This document shows, piece by piece, positions 34,175 to 43,262 of a DNA stretch of 64,000 nucleotides (its first letter is position 1; each line of letters begins with the position of its first letter). Origin of the DNA: Devosia chinhatensis (lineage in GTDB: Bacteria > Pseudomonadota > Alphaproteobacteria > Rhizobiales > Devosiaceae). The notes beneath the pieces are model-generated. The model ran no database searches. It was not told where the DNA came from and was given only the letters and a program-made list of their open reading frames with translations. Position numbers and translations under genes: made by a program. The stretch lies in contig NZ_JZEY01000054.1 in NCBI RefSeq assembly GCF_000969445.1, positions 682,001 to 746,000 of the forward strand, read 5' to 3'.

Positions 34175-35122
34175 TCAGCCTTGCCGATACCAGCGCTCGA
34201 CCCTGTGCACCTCGTCCGCCGAGCCCAGGATCACCGGGATGCGCTGGTGAATGTGGGTCGGCTCGACATCGAGAATGTTTTCGTGACCCGTGGTGGAGAG
34301 ACCTCCCGCGCCCTCGATCAGCCATGCCATGGGATTGGCCTCATAGAGCAGGCGCAGCCGTCCGCCGTTTGCAAGGGTCTCGCTGTCGAGCGGATAAAGG
34401 AAGATGCCGCCGCGCATCAGGATACGGTGGATGTCGGCCACCATCGACCCCACCCAGCGCATATTGTAGCGCTTGCCGGCCGGACCGGTTTCCCCCGCCA
34501 CGTTTTCCGCCACATAGCGCCGTGTCGCTTCGTCCCAGAAGCGCTCGCGCGCCGTGTTGATGGCAAATTCCCCCGAGCTGGCCGGAACTGCAGCCGCCGC
34601 GACGACCTGCACCCAATGACCCTTGTCGTCGAGGCAGAAGACGCTGGTTCGGCCCGTAAGGCGCACGACGAGGCTGGTGGCCGGGCCATAGGCGATATAG
34701 CCCGCCGCCAATTGCGCCCGGCCCTTCTGCAACATGCCGCCCGATGCTGCCAGCACGGAAAAGATCGTTCCCACCGTGACATTGACGTCGAGGTTCGAGG
34801 ACCCGTCCAGCGGGTCCGTCGCCACCATCAGGCTGCCCTCAGGCGCGAGATGAACCGCTTCATCCAGCTCCTCAGACACCAGAATCGATGTAGCCGGATT
34901 GGCCCGCAAGTGATTCAAAACAATGTCGTTTGAGATCACGTCGAGCGCCTTTTGCGCCTCGCCCTGCACATTGGTGGCGCCCGCCAGCCCCGTCTGTCCG
35001 GCAATCGGCGCGGCGCGCAGCACGGCCGCAATCTCCGCGCCCGCCGCCGCCATGGCCGTGATCACGCCGGCCAGCCCTTCAGTGTCGGTTTCGGCGGCAA
35101 GCCATTGGGCGAGATCGGTCAT
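34175..35122 (-). CDS. fbp: fructose-1,6-bisphosphatase class I
   Basis: Gluconeogenic and Calvin-type enzyme that hydrolyses fructose 1,6-bisphosphate. The 315-residue protein shows metal ligands in LVSEELDEAV (Glu pair) and VATDPLDGSSNLDVNV (Asp, Asp), and substrate-binding KRYNMRWVGSMVADIHR and GGIFLYPLD. The start is ATG (MTDLAQWLA) with AAGGAG 7 bases upstream; the longer frame upstream is spurious. It follows the large glutamate dehydrogenase on the same strand with about 98 bp between them, so both could share regulation of carbon-nitrogen balance, but separate promoters are likely. Confidence 0.94.
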   Translation of the reverse strand: MTDLAQWLAAETDTEGLAGVITAMAAAGAEIAAVLRAAPIAGQTGLAGATNVQGEAQKALDVISNDIVLNHLRANPATSILVSEELDEAVHLAPEGSLMVATDPLDGSSNLDVNVTVGTIFSVLAASGGMLQKGRAQLAAGYIAYGPATSLVVRLTGRTSVFCLDDKGHWVQVVAAAAVPASSGEFAINTARERFWDEATRRYVAENVAGETGPAGKRYNMRWVGSMVADIHRILMRGGIFLYPLDSETLANGGRLRLLYEANPMAWLIEGAGGLSTTGHENILDVEPTHIHQRIPVILGSADEVHRVERWYRQG

Positions 35123-35220
35123 GGAAGGCTCCTTGCGAATGCCCTTCAGTGTCCCAGAGCAGCGCCGCCACACAAGGCCGACTTTCGGGTGAGGTCCGGC
35201 GCGCAGAAACGGGTTCTGCC

Positions 35221-38200
35221 TCAGGTCTCCCGCGCCAGGTCCGATAACAGCCCCGCAGCGACGTTGAGCCGCGACAGGCTGAGCCCGCCTTCGGTGAGGT
35301 CGCGCACCGACGCCACCGTCCGGCTGACCTCGATATCCCGTTGCGCCACGAAGGCGTCGACGGAACCGGCTGCCAGCGCATCCGCTGCCAGGTCGCGCAG
35401 CGCCCGCATGACATTGGCCATGGCCCGGTCGAGCGCCATGCGGTCGAACCGGTCGCTCAGCACGATGCTGCGTCCGCCCTCGATCACGCGGAACAGGTCG
35501 AACAGCCCGGCAATGCCGAAATAGGCCCGGGCTGCCGCCTCCACACTGGTCGCGGCGCGCTCGGCCACCAGCACAATGTCGCTGCTATGACCAATGAAGG
35601 GCAACTCGCCGATCCTCTCCGCCAGGGCGCGCGACAGCCCCATCCGTTCCAGATCGTCGATGCGGGCCTGCAATTCCGCCTTCTGCTCGATTGGCAGCAG
35701 GTCGTCGGCCAGGCGCAATTGCTCGACGCCGCTCCGGTGCCGCGCCACCAGCTCCCCCAGCCCCTCGCGAATGGCGGTATTGCGCAGGAACCACAATGTT
35801 TCCTGGCGTAGCAGCGCCTCGACCTGCCCATAAAGCGCCAGCTGTGCCGCTCCAGGCACTTTGCCGTCCAGCGCGTCGAGCCCGTCCAGCATCGGCGCCA
35901 GACCATATGCGTCACGCACGGCCGCATAGGCCAGCGCGACTTCACCCGCACTGGCGCTGGTCGCCGCCGTCAATTCGCTGACATAGGCCGGTCCACCCGA
36001 ATTGATCATGGCATTGGCCAGGACGGTCGCGATGATTTCCCGCCGGAGACGGTGCTGCTCAACGGCGTCGGGATAGGTTTCGTGCAGCGTCTCGGGGAAA
36101 TAGCGGAATAATTCGCCCCCCAGATAGGGATCGTCGATGGCCGTGCCCGCCAGCAGATCGTCGAACACCGTCAGCTTGGCATAGGCCAGGATCACCGCCA
36201 GTTCCGGCCGCGTCAGCGCCTTGCCCTCGGCGGCACGCGCCTCCAGCACGGCGTTGCTGGGCAGGAATTCGACTTTCCGGTCCAAAAGCCCGCGATCTTC
36301 CAGCGCCTCGATCAGCGCCCTATGATCCGGCAGTTCGGCAAGGCCTGCCCGCTCGGCCAGCGACAGGGCCAGCGTCTGGAGGTAATTGTTGCGCAGGCAG
36401 AGTGCCGCCACTTCCGGCGTCATGCCTGCAAGGAACGCATTTCGCTCTTCCTCTCCCAGCGCGCCCGATAAGACCAGCGGCGACAGCGCGATCTTGATGT
36501 TGACCTCGAGGTCGGAGGAATTGACCCCGGCCGAGTTGTCGATGGCGTCGCTGTTGATGCGCCCGCCTTGCAGTGCAAAGGCGATGCGGCCCTTTTGCGT
36601 TACGCCCAGATTGGCGCCTTCCCCGATCACCTTGGCCCGCACATCGCCGGCACGGATGCGGATGGCGTCGTTGGCACGGTCGCCCACGGCGCTGTCCTCT
36701 TCCTCGGCCGCGCGGATATAGGTGCCGATGCCGCCGAACCAGAGCAGGTCCACCGGCGCGGCCAGGATGGCGCGCATGATCTCGTTGGGCGTGGCCACCT
36801 CCTTGTCGAGCTGCAAAGCCGCCCGCATTTCGGGCGACAGCGATACCGATTTCGCCGCCCGCGAAAACACTCCGCCACCGCGCGAGATCAGGCTCCTGTC
36901 ATAATCCTGCCAGCTCGAGCGGGGCAAGGCGAAGAGACGCTGCCGCTCGGTAAAGCTCTTGGCCGCATCGGGCTCGGGGTCGATGAAGATGTCGCGGTGG
37001 TCAAAGGCCGCCACCAGCCGGATCTGCTCGGACAACAGCATGCCATTGCCGAACACGTCCCCGCTCATGTCGCCTACGCCCACGACGCTCACGGGCTCGC
37101 GCTGGATGTGGCGATCCATCTCGCGGAAATGCCGCTTGACCGCTTCCCAGCCACCGCGCGCGGTAATGCCCATCTGCTTGTGGTCATATCCCGCCGATCC
37201 GCCCGAGGCGAAGGCGTCGCCCAGCCAGAAACCGCGACCGGTGGCAATAGCATTCGCGATATCGGAAAAGCGCGCCGTGCCCTTGTCCGCCGCCACCACG
37301 AGATAGGGGTCGTCGCCATCGCGCCGCACCACCTGCGCCGGCGGCACCACAATGCCCTCAACCAGGTTGTCAGTAACGTCCAGCAGCGCGCCGATGAAAA
37401 TCTTGTAGCTCTCGGTGCCTTCCTCCATGAACGCGTCGCGCGGCATGCCGGCGCTCAGCCGCTTGGGGACGAAACCGCCCTTGGCCCCGACCGGCACGAT
37501 CACCGCATTCTTGACCTGCTGCGCCTTGACCAGCCCCAGCACTTCGGTGCGGAAATCCTCGGGCCGGTCCGACCACCTGATGCCCCCACGGGCAATGGCG
37601 CCGAACCGCAGATGGATGCCCTCGACGCGCGGTGCATAAACCGAAATCTCGCGATAGGGCCGGGGCTCGGCCATGCCCTCGATCCGCGCGCTGTCGAACT
37701 TGATGGCCAGCGCCGGGCGCCGCTCGCCATCCGCATCGCGCTGGAAGGCATTGGTGCGCAGCGCCGCCTCGATCAGGTTCTGGAACCGCCGCACGATCGT
37801 GTCTTCATCGAGCGAGGTGATCCGCTCCAGCTCGGCCGCAATGGCGGCTCGTGCCGCCTCGGCCCGCTCGGGAATGTCGGCTAGTGCCGGATCGTGCAGC
37901 GCGTCGAACAGCGCCACCAGCGCCTTGGCGGCGGCGTTCTGGGTCACCAGCACCCGCGCTACATAGCGCTGGGAATAGGAAATGCCCACCTGCCGCAGAT
38001 AGCGCGACAGCGCCCGCAGAAAGCTCGCCTGGTGCCAGTCGAGCCCGGCAATGGTGACGAGGCTGTTGAGCTGGTCGGTTTCCGCGCGGCTCTGCCACAC
38101 GGCCAATAGGCCCGCCTCGATACTGGCGGCGCGCGACAGCACCTCGTCCTGGCTCAGCCCGTTGAGGTCGAGCACCATGTCATGCAGATAGCGTTCGGCC

Positions 38201-39894
38201 CCGTCGCGCGGCACCACCGTATAGGTCTGCTCGTCGATGACGCGGAAGCCGAAATCCTCCAGCACCGGCACCCGGTCGCTGAGCGGAATGGCGCTGCCAT
38301 GGTGATAGACCTTGAGGCTCACCCCGCCGCCCGCATCGCGCGGCAGGCCCAGGCGCAGCCCCACCTCGCCGGCCGACAATTCGCGGAATACGTCGATGTC
38401 CCGCAGCGCTTCGGCAACCGAATTGCGGCTCTGATAGGCCGGAGAAAACGCCGCACGCCAGTCGCTGATCGCGCCCGGCTCGGGGGCCGCCGCCACCAGC
38501 ATGTCGGAGAAATCGCGCGTCAGCGCCTCGACATCGGCCTCCAGCACCCGCCGTTCGGGCTGCGGCGTTGGCCCGCCATTGCGCCCGATAATGACGTGCA
38601 GGCGCACCAGCTCGCCTTCGGGGAAATTCGGGTAGAACGCCGAGACGCGCCCATCATAGGCGTCTGCCAGATAGCGCGTGATCCGCGCCCGTACCGCTCC
38701 GTCATAACGCTCGCGCGGCACATAGACGAGAATGGAGACGAAATTGTCGAACCGGTCGATGCGCGGCAGCACGCGGACGCGCGGCCGGTCGTAGAGGCCC
38801 GCAATGGCTTCGGCAAATTCGGCCAGCTGGGGCGTGCCGATCTGGAACAGCTCGTCGCGCGGATAGGCATCGAGCGCGCCCAGCAGCGTCCGGCCGGCAT
38901 GCCCCAAGGGATCGACGCCCGAACCCCGCATCACCTCGGCGATCTTGCGGCGGATGATCGGCACGTCCGTATGCGGCGCGGCCTGCGCCTGTGCCGTATA
39001 AAGTCCCACGACCCGCAACTCGCCCTTGGCGATCCCGTCGGCGCTGAACAGCTTGATGCCCACATAATCCATATGGGTGCGGCGATGGACGCGCGCCCGC
39101 ATATTGGCCTTGGTCACGAGGAGCGGCTCGTTGCCTTCGGTGAAGGCCACCAATTGCGGCGTGCTCTCGACGAAATCGGGACCGCTGCGCAGCACGCGCA
39201 CGCTGTCGTCGCGCAGGATGCCGAGACCCGACCCGGCAACCGGGCTGAGCGCGCCGTTTTCCAGCACATAGTCGCGCAGGCCCAGAAATGTGAAATTGTG
39301 CGCCAGGAGCCATTCGAGAAAGGCCAGCGCCTCGCCCCCGCTCCGGGCGGGCAGCGTTTGGAGCCCTTCCATGGCGCGGCCGACCCGTTCGAGCATCGGC
39401 TGCCAGTCCTGCGTGGCCTGCGCCACCGCGGTCAGCGTCGCCTGCAATTCGGCTTCGAGCGCTGCGATGTCGCCCACCGGATCGCTGTGGATATGCAGCA
39501 CGCTGATCGCCGCCCCGTCCTCATGGCGCACTTCGCCACCCGAAACGTGCAGCACCGGATGGGCGAAGAGGCGGATCGCCCCGCCCATGCTGCGGAGTGC
39601 GGCGAGGGCGCTGTCGACGATGAACGGCATGTCCGGGCAGATGATGTCGAGCACCAGCGCTTCGCCCGGCGCCTGCGCCGGGCTGGCATAGATGCGGGTC
39701 TGGTCGAGAGGCCCCTCCAGCAGGCGCTCATGGCTGCGGCACAGCGCGCTGACCAGCGTCTGGGGAGCCTGCCGGACCAGGTCATCGGGGTCGATGGCGG
39801 CAATCGCTGCTTTCAGGAACCGCTCCAGGCTCGCCTTGCCCTCCGCTGCCCGCGCGACTTCGTGTGCAAAGCGTTGATCCAGTATTTCGGCCAT
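35221..39894 (-). CDS. gdhB: large NAD-specific glutamate dehydrogenase (GDH-180 type)
   Basis: Oxidatively deaminates glutamate to 2-oxoglutarate with NAD+, a catabolic enzyme of the roughly 180-kDa class. The protein is 1557 residues, near the usual 1590-1620. The N-terminal half holds ACT-like regulatory segments. The catalytic core lies at about 720-1200: KAQQVKNAVIVPVGAKGGFVPK (substrate Lys), DPYLVVAADKGTARFSD and VGVGDMSGDVFGNGMLLS (dinucleotide loop). WFGGIGTYIRA follows. A long helical C-terminal domain completes it. The start is ATG (MAEILDQRF) with AAGGAG upstream; the open frame extends 48 codons further without similarity. Confidence 0.95.
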   Translation of the reverse strand: MAEILDQRFAHEVARAAEGKASLERFLKAAIAAIDPDDLVRQAPQTLVSALCRSHERLLEGPLDQTRIYASPAQAPGEALVLDIICPDMPFIVDSALAALRSMGGAIRLFAHPVLHVSGGEVRHEDGAAISVLHIHSDPVGDIAALEAELQATLTAVAQATQDWQPMLERVGRAMEGLQTLPARSGGEALAFLEWLLAHNFTFLGLRDYVLENGALSPVAGSGLGILRDDSVRVLRSGPDFVESTPQLVAFTEGNEPLLVTKANMRARVHRRTHMDYVGIKLFSADGIAKGELRVVGLYTAQAQAAPHTDVPIIRRKIAEVMRGSGVDPLGHAGRTLLGALDAYPRDELFQIGTPQLAEFAEAIAGLYDRPRVRVLPRIDRFDNFVSILVYVPRERYDGAVRARITRYLADAYDGRVSAFYPNFPEGELVRLHVIIGRNGGPTPQPERRVLEADVEALTRDFSDMLVAAAPEPGAISDWRAAFSPAYQSRNSVAEALRDIDVFRELSAGEVGLRLGLPRDAGGGVSLKVYHHGSAIPLSDRVPVLEDFGFRVIDEQTYTVVPRDGAERYLHDMVLDLNGLSQDEVLSRAASIEAGLLAVWQSRAETDQLNSLVTIAGLDWHQASFLRALSRYLRQVGISYSQRYVARVLVTQNAAAKALVALFDALHDPALADIPERAEAARAAIAAELERITSLDEDTIVRRFQNLIEAALRTNAFQRDADGERRPALAIKFDSARIEGMAEPRPYREISVYAPRVEGIHLRFGAIARGGIRWSDRPEDFRTEVLGLVKAQQVKNAVIVPVGAKGGFVPKRLSAGMPRDAFMEEGTESYKIFIGALLDVTDNLVEGIVVPPAQVVRRDGDDPYLVVAADKGTARFSDIANAIATGRGFWLGDAFASGGSAGYDHKQMGITARGGWEAVKRHFREMDRHIQREPVSVVGVGDMSGDVFGNGMLLSEQIRLVAAFDHRDIFIDPEPDAAKSFTERQRLFALPRSSWQDYDRSLISRGGGVFSRAAKSVSLSPEMRAALQLDKEVATPNEIMRAILAAPVDLLWFGGIGTYIRAAEEEDSAVGDRANDAIRIRAGDVRAKVIGEGANLGVTQKGRIAFALQGGRINSDAIDNSAGVNSSDLEVNIKIALSPLVLSGALGEEERNAFLAGMTPEVAALCLRNNYLQTLALSLAERAGLAELPDHRALIEALEDRGLLDRKVEFLPSNAVLEARAAEGKALTRPELAVILAYAKLTVFDDLLAGTAIDDPYLGGELFRYFPETLHETYPDAVEQHRLRREIIATVLANAMINSGGPAYVSELTAATSASAGEVALAYAAVRDAYGLAPMLDGLDALDGKVPGAAQLALYGQVEALLRQETLWFLRNTAIREGLGELVARHRSGVEQLRLADDLLPIEQKAELQARIDDLERMGLSRALAERIGELPFIGHSSDIVLVAERAATSVEAAARAYFGIAGLFDLFRVIEGGRSIVLSDRFDRMALDRAMANVMRALRDLAADALAAGSVDAFVAQRDIEVSRTVASVRDLTEGGLSLSRLNVAAGLLSDLARET

Positions 39895-39989
39895 TCGGGG
39901 CTCCTTCGACTCGCTCCCCACTTTAGGCCGGGAAGGTGACGCTTTCCCACCGACTCCTACCGACTTTGGTCTTGGGATAGCAGCACACC

Positions 39990-40001
39990 ATTTCATGAAA
40001 T
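39990..40001. promoter_or_regulatory. 12-bp perfect palindrome in the gdh upstream region
   Basis: ATTTCATGAAAT, perfectly self-complementary, lies about 96 bp upstream of the glutamate dehydrogenase start and 110 bp upstream of the divergent small open frame. The position suits an operator for a dimeric regulator; the identity is unknown. Confidence 0.35.
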
Positions 40002-40055
40002 CGTCACAATTGGGCAAAGCGTTTCCGGACCAGCCCATCCGTGGGGCGTTTACCT

Positions 40056-40084
40056 CTTGTTAAACTCTAGTGACGTGGTAGTCT
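40056..40084 (+). promoter_or_regulatory. possible promoter for the 31-codon open frame
   Basis: CTTGTT (40056-40061) and TAGTCT (40079-40084) with a 17-base spacer partly match sigma-70 elements. The predicted start is near 40091, about 20 bases before the ATG at 40113. Confidence 0.35.
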
Positions 40085-40112
40085 TTAGCGAGGTTCAAAC
40101 GCAGGTGCATTT

Positions 40113-40208
40113 ATGCCGAAGCTGTCCCAATACGCGTCCTATGCCGCTCTCGCCGCAGCCCTCGTCCTGGGCTTCGTGGTGACGACACATGCGGGGTCTT
40201 TCTTCTAG
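40113..40208 (+). CDS. putative 31-aa single-span membrane peptide
   Basis: A short open frame beginning MPKLSQYASYAALAAA and continuing through a hydrophobic stretch (LVLGFVV) to a polar end. It has a positively charged start, about 16 hydrophobic residues and a small soluble tail, the layout of a bacterial small membrane protein or a short signal-like peptide. A weak ribosome site (AGGTG, 40097-40101) and a promoter-like pair lie upstream. It is divergent from glutamate dehydrogenase. No homologue is recognised; coding status rests on layout only. Confidence 0.4.
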   Translation: MPKLSQYASYAALAAALVLGFVVTTHAGSFF

Positions 40209-40231
40209 CGTCTTGGTGGTTGCGCCGCACC

Positions 40232-40510
40232 CTAGTGCAGGCGCGCCGGTTCGATCGGCGTTGCGCCGCCATCGCCCACTTTCGGTCCGGCCCAGAACAC
40301 CACATACAACAGGTCATGCCCGCTCGCGTCGGTGATTTCGATGGAGCGCGGAGCGTTCATTTCGCCCCCTTCGCCGGCGACACGGTCAATGATCGCGCGC
40401 CCCAGCTCGGCGGCCTTTTGTTCGGCGGCGTCGAGGTTGGCGAGATCGCTGCCGGTTTCGTCGCGGATCAGGCCATCATCGGTGCGATAGTGAAAGAAGT
40501 AGCGTGGCAT
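40232..40510 (-). CDS. DUF6894-type small protein
   Basis: A 92-residue protein with the family start PRYFFHYRTDDGLIRDETG, then NLDAAEQKAAELGRAIIDR and a C-terminal beta segment (RSIEITDASGHDLLYVVF). Proteins of this type are common and often multicopy in Hyphomicrobiales; the function is unknown. The start is the ATG before PRYFF; the frame extends 63 codons upstream without family features. It lies downstream of the flavin reductase on the same strand (85 bp gap). Confidence 0.8.
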   Translation of the reverse strand: MPRYFFHYRTDDGLIRDETGSDLANLDAAEQKAAELGRAIIDRVAGEGGEMNAPRSIEITDASGHDLLYVVFWAGPKVGDGGATPIEPARLH

Positions 40511-40595
40511 CAGACTGTCCCGTGGGCCGGGTGAAACGTCGCAGGGCCGCAAAAGCTGCCGCCTCAATCGTTTCAGTGTGGCACCGGGCAGGGCG

Positions 40596-41147
40596 TTAGT
40601 CGACCCCGTTGAGGCCGGCATAGGCATGGCGATGCCAGAGCAACGGCCGGCGCGACGTATCGGTTTCCGCCTCGATGATGGCGCCGGCAAACAGCACATG
40701 GCTGCCGGTTTCCATCGCTCCGATCACCTCGCAATCGAGCACGGTCACGGCGCCGCGCAGATGCGGTTGGCCGGAGGGCCAGGCGTCCCACTTGCCGATG
40801 TCGAAGCGCTCGCGCGGGTCCACCTTGCCGGCAAAGGCATCGCCGATGGCCTGCTGGTCATCGGCCAGGGTCGCGAGCGAAAAGCAGCCGGTCTTGGCGA
40901 TGATGTCGGCCAGCCGGCTGACGATGTCGATCGACACCAGGATCGCCGGCGGCTGCGCGGAAAGCGACAGCACTGACGTCGCGGTGCGCCCGATCCGTTC
41001 AGCGCCGCGCTGGGCGGTGACCACATGCACGCTCGACGCGAACCCCGCCATGGCCGCGCGAAATTCCGCGTCGCTCACCGTGGGGTGGCGCAGCGGCCGC
41101 ATGGCCATGCTGTCGGGAAGATCGAATTCAGGCATAGGCAAAGTCAT
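40596..41147 (-). CDS. flavin reductase-like FMN-binding protein
   Basis: A 183-residue flavoprotein of the HpaC/flavin-reductase family, which supplies reduced FMN or FAD to monooxygenases. Key segments are FRAAMAGFASSVHVVTA, GRTATSVLSLSAQPPAILVSI (flavin phosphate loop), CFSLATLADDQQAIGDAFAG and RRPLLWHRHAYAGL at the C-terminus. The start could be the ATG at 41147 or 41135; the longer frame upstream runs through the sodB terminator and is not used. No partner monooxygenase is adjacent; the P450 at 21.8 kb needs a different donor. Confidence 0.88.
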   Translation of the reverse strand: MTLPMPEFDLPDSMAMRPLRHPTVSDAEFRAAMAGFASSVHVVTAQRGAERIGRTATSVLSLSAQPPAILVSIDIVSRLADIIAKTGCFSLATLADDQQAIGDAFAGKVDPRERFDIGKWDAWPSGQPHLRGAVTVLDCEVIGAMETGSHVLFAGAIIEAETDTSRRPLLWHRHAYAGLNGVD

Positions 41148-41214
41148 CGCGTATCGTGGCTTCTCGCGCAAACGGCTTTGCGCGGATTTTTTGAAAAAGA
41201 CGTCTGGAAAGCGT

Positions 41215-41243
41215 GAGGCGAGGGCGCTGGATGCCCCCGCCTC
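41215..41243 (-). terminator. probable terminator after superoxide dismutase
   Basis: GAGGCGAGGGC (41215-41225) pairs with GCCCCCGCCTC (41233-41243); read on the minus strand the single mismatch becomes a G-U pair, giving an 11-bp stem 8 bp past the sodB stop. Only a short CTTTCC tail follows. Confidence 0.5.
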
Positions 41244-41251
41244 GAGCAAAA

Positions 41252-41854
41252 TCAGCCGAGATTGGCTTCGGCAAATTCGTAATTGGCCAGCTTGTCGAGG
41301 AAGTTGCTGACATAGTCCGGGCGGCGATTGCGGAAGTCGACATAATAGGAATGCTCCCACACATCGAGGCCCAGCAGCACCTTGCCCTCGCCGGTCGCCA
41401 GCGGGTTCGAGCCGTTCGGGGTCTTGGTGGTCTTCAGCTTGCCGTCATCACCCAGCACCAGCCAGGCCCAGCCGGAGCCGAACTGCGTGGTCGCGGCGGT
41501 CTTGAAGCTGTCCTTGAACGCGTCGACCGAGCCGAAATCCTCGATGATCTTGGCTTCCAGCCGACCCGGCAGCTTGCCGCCTTCGGGCGACAGGGCCTGC
41601 CAGAAATGCACGTGGTTCCAATGCTGCCCGGCATTGTTGAACACCGGCGCCAGATCCGGCTTGCCATTGGCGAAGGCCACGATCTCTTCGAGCGACTTGC
41701 CCTGCAGGTCGGCATTCTTGTCCACGAACCCGTTGAGCGCGGTCACATAGGCCTGGTGATGCTTGTCGTGATGCAGCTCGAGCGTTTCCTGGCTCATGCC
41801 GCGATCGGCAAGTGCTGCGGCGGAATAGGGCAGGGCGGGAAGGGTGAAGGTCAT
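41252..41854 (-). CDS. sodB: Fe/Mn superoxide dismutase
   Basis: Converts superoxide to O2 and H2O2. The 200-residue protein has the metal ligands His near residue 27 (LELHHDKHHQAYV), His in NHVHFWQAL, and Asp/His in LGLDVWEHSYYVDF. The QFGSGWAWLVLGDDG block near 120 fits the Fe-type or cambialistic group. The start at ATG (MTFTLPALPYS) has an AAAGGAG ribosome site; the open frame extends 19 codons upstream. It is divergent from a SufR-like Fe-S regulator about 60-90 bp away, suggesting shared control by iron or redox status. Confidence 0.95.
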   Translation of the reverse strand: MTFTLPALPYSAAALADRGMSQETLELHHDKHHQAYVTALNGFVDKNADLQGKSLEEIVAFANGKPDLAPVFNNAGQHWNHVHFWQALSPEGGKLPGRLEAKIIEDFGSVDAFKDSFKTAATTQFGSGWAWLVLGDDGKLKTTKTPNGSNPLATGEGKVLLGLDVWEHSYYVDFRNRRPDYVSNFLDKLANYEFAEANLG

Positions 41855-41914
41855 GATGTCGCTCCTTTCGGGACGGGGTGGACAGGGGAGACCGGATTGT
41901 TTAATTTCCAAGTG

Positions 41915-42616
41915 ATGACTTTGAAAACCCTTTCGGCAGATATGTCAAGTTCCGGCTTGGAAAACCTCGCCTGGTCGCCTCGCAACCCGGCGGAGCGCAT
42001 TCTCATGGCGCTCAAGATGCATGGTGCCTTGTCCTCGGCGGCTTTGGGCGAAAAGCTGGGTACGTCGGGCGAGGCGGCGCGCCAGCAATTGGTGCGCCTG
42101 GCCGAGGAGGGCCTGGTTCAGTCGCAAAGCCAGTCCGCTGGCGTTGGCCGCCCCACCCAGCGCTGGAGCCTGACCGAGAGGGCCCAGGCCCGCTTCCCCG
42201 ATACCCATGCAGCGCTTACCGTGCAGCTGCTCGACATCGTGCGCAGCCAATTGGGCGAAGCCGCGCTTGATCGCATCATCGCCGTGCGCGAGGCCGAAAC
42301 CCGCCGGGCCTACGAGGCTGCTGTCGCTCCGGCGCCCGATCTGCGCGCCCGCGTGGCTGCCCTCGCCGATTTGCGCTGCCAGGAAGGGTACATGGCCGCC
42401 TTCACCGAGCAGGAAGACGGCTCGCTGCTGCTGATCGAAAATCACTGTCCGATCTGCGCGGCCGCAACCGCCTGCCAGGGCTTCTGCCGTGCCGAGCTGG
42501 ACGTGTTTCGCGCCGTTCTGGGCCCTGATGTGGCGGTGGAGCGGCAGGACCACATCGTCAGCGGCGGTCGCCGCTGCACCTATTCCATTCGAGCGCTCGA
42601 CAATGTCCCAGCCTGA
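41915..42616 (+). CDS. SufR-like Fe-S-binding transcriptional regulator
   Basis: A 233-residue winged-helix regulator. The N-terminal HTH is AERILMALKMHGALSSAALGEKLGTSGEAARQQLVRL, with wing GVGRPTQRWSLTERAQ. The C-terminal sensor has a Cys cluster ENHCPICAAATACQGFC plus a later Cys in GGRRCTYSI. The positions of the first, last and final Cys match SufR-type proteins that sense an iron-sulfur cluster; two further Cys are extra. It overlaps the truncated haemoglobin start by 14 bp and is divergent from sodB, so a redox, iron or nitric-oxide response is likely (inference). ATG at 41915 is used; ATG at 41942 is equally possible and neither has a good ribosome site. Confidence 0.8.
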   Translation: MTLKTLSADMSSSGLENLAWSPRNPAERILMALKMHGALSSAALGEKLGTSGEAARQQLVRLAEEGLVQSQSQSAGVGRPTQRWSLTERAQARFPDTHAALTVQLLDIVRSQLGEAALDRIIAVREAETRRAYEAAVAPAPDLRARVAALADLRCQEGYMAAFTEQEDGSLLLIENHCPICAAATACQGFCRAELDVFRAVLGPDVAVERQDHIVSGGRRCTYSIRALDNVPA

Positions 42617-43091
42617 TCGCCCGCAAGTCGGCACCCGTCTCACCCGCATCGGCTGGGAAACCCCTGCGGGCCTCGACGAGGCCCTGATCGGGTCGGTCGT
42701 CGCCGCCTTCTACGACGCGGCGCGGCGCGACGACATCGTCGGCCCGGTCTTCAACCGTGTCATCCCTGATGCGGAATGGCCTGCCCATCTCACGAAGATT
42801 GCCGATTTCTGGAGCTCCATGCTGCTCGGTACCCGGCGCTACGATGGTCGTCCCATGCCCAAGCATATGGGCATTCCTGAGCTCTCAGACGCCCATTTCA
42901 TGCGCTGGCTGCGCCTCTTCCGCGAGACCGTCACCGAGCTCTGTCCGCCCGACATCGCCGCGCTGTTCATCGAGCGCTCCGAGCGGATCGGCAATTCCTT
43001 CCGCATGAACATCTATATGCGGCGGGGCGACGACATCACCCAAATGGGCCCGCTCAAGCGAGAGGCCGACCCGATCTGGAAACCGGAATAG
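42603..43091 (+). CDS. group III truncated haemoglobin
   Basis: A 162-residue 2-on-2 globin. Features of group III are visible: VVAAFYDAARRDDIVGPVFN (helices A-B), WPAHLTKIADFWSSMLLGT (helix E with FW) and a helix F-G region MPKHMGIPELSDAHFMRW carrying the proximal His, with WLRLFRETV following. The start overlaps the end of the SufR-like gene by 14 bp, so they are cotranscribed. Group III haemoglobins are linked to oxygen or nitric-oxide handling; here the coupling to an Fe-S regulator and to a divergent superoxide dismutase suggests a nitrosative/oxidative stress role. Confidence 0.88.
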   Translation: MSQPDRPQVGTRLTRIGWETPAGLDEALIGSVVAAFYDAARRDDIVGPVFNRVIPDAEWPAHLTKIADFWSSMLLGTRRYDGRPMPKHMGIPELSDAHFMRWLRLFRETVTELCPPDIAALFIERSERIGNSFRMNIYMRRGDDITQMGPLKREADPIWKPE

Positions 43092-43262
43092 GCCAGCGCC
43101 GGCATCCTTTTGGAAGCATAGGGAAATTTCATCAGTAAAATTTGCATCCAATCCTTCCCCCGGCCGTTCCCGTTCAGCGTCAAGGAATGCGAGAGCGAAT
43201 GTTGCGGGTGAACAGCGTTGCTGTATCCAGGGAGGGCTGGCGCTTGAGCCAGTCACTGCGAG

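Noticed and set aside
38182..39939. 585-codon frame opposite glutamate dehydrogenase
   Set aside because: The opposite strand encodes the N-terminal half of gdh with a good ribosome site; no recognisable domain appears in this frame.
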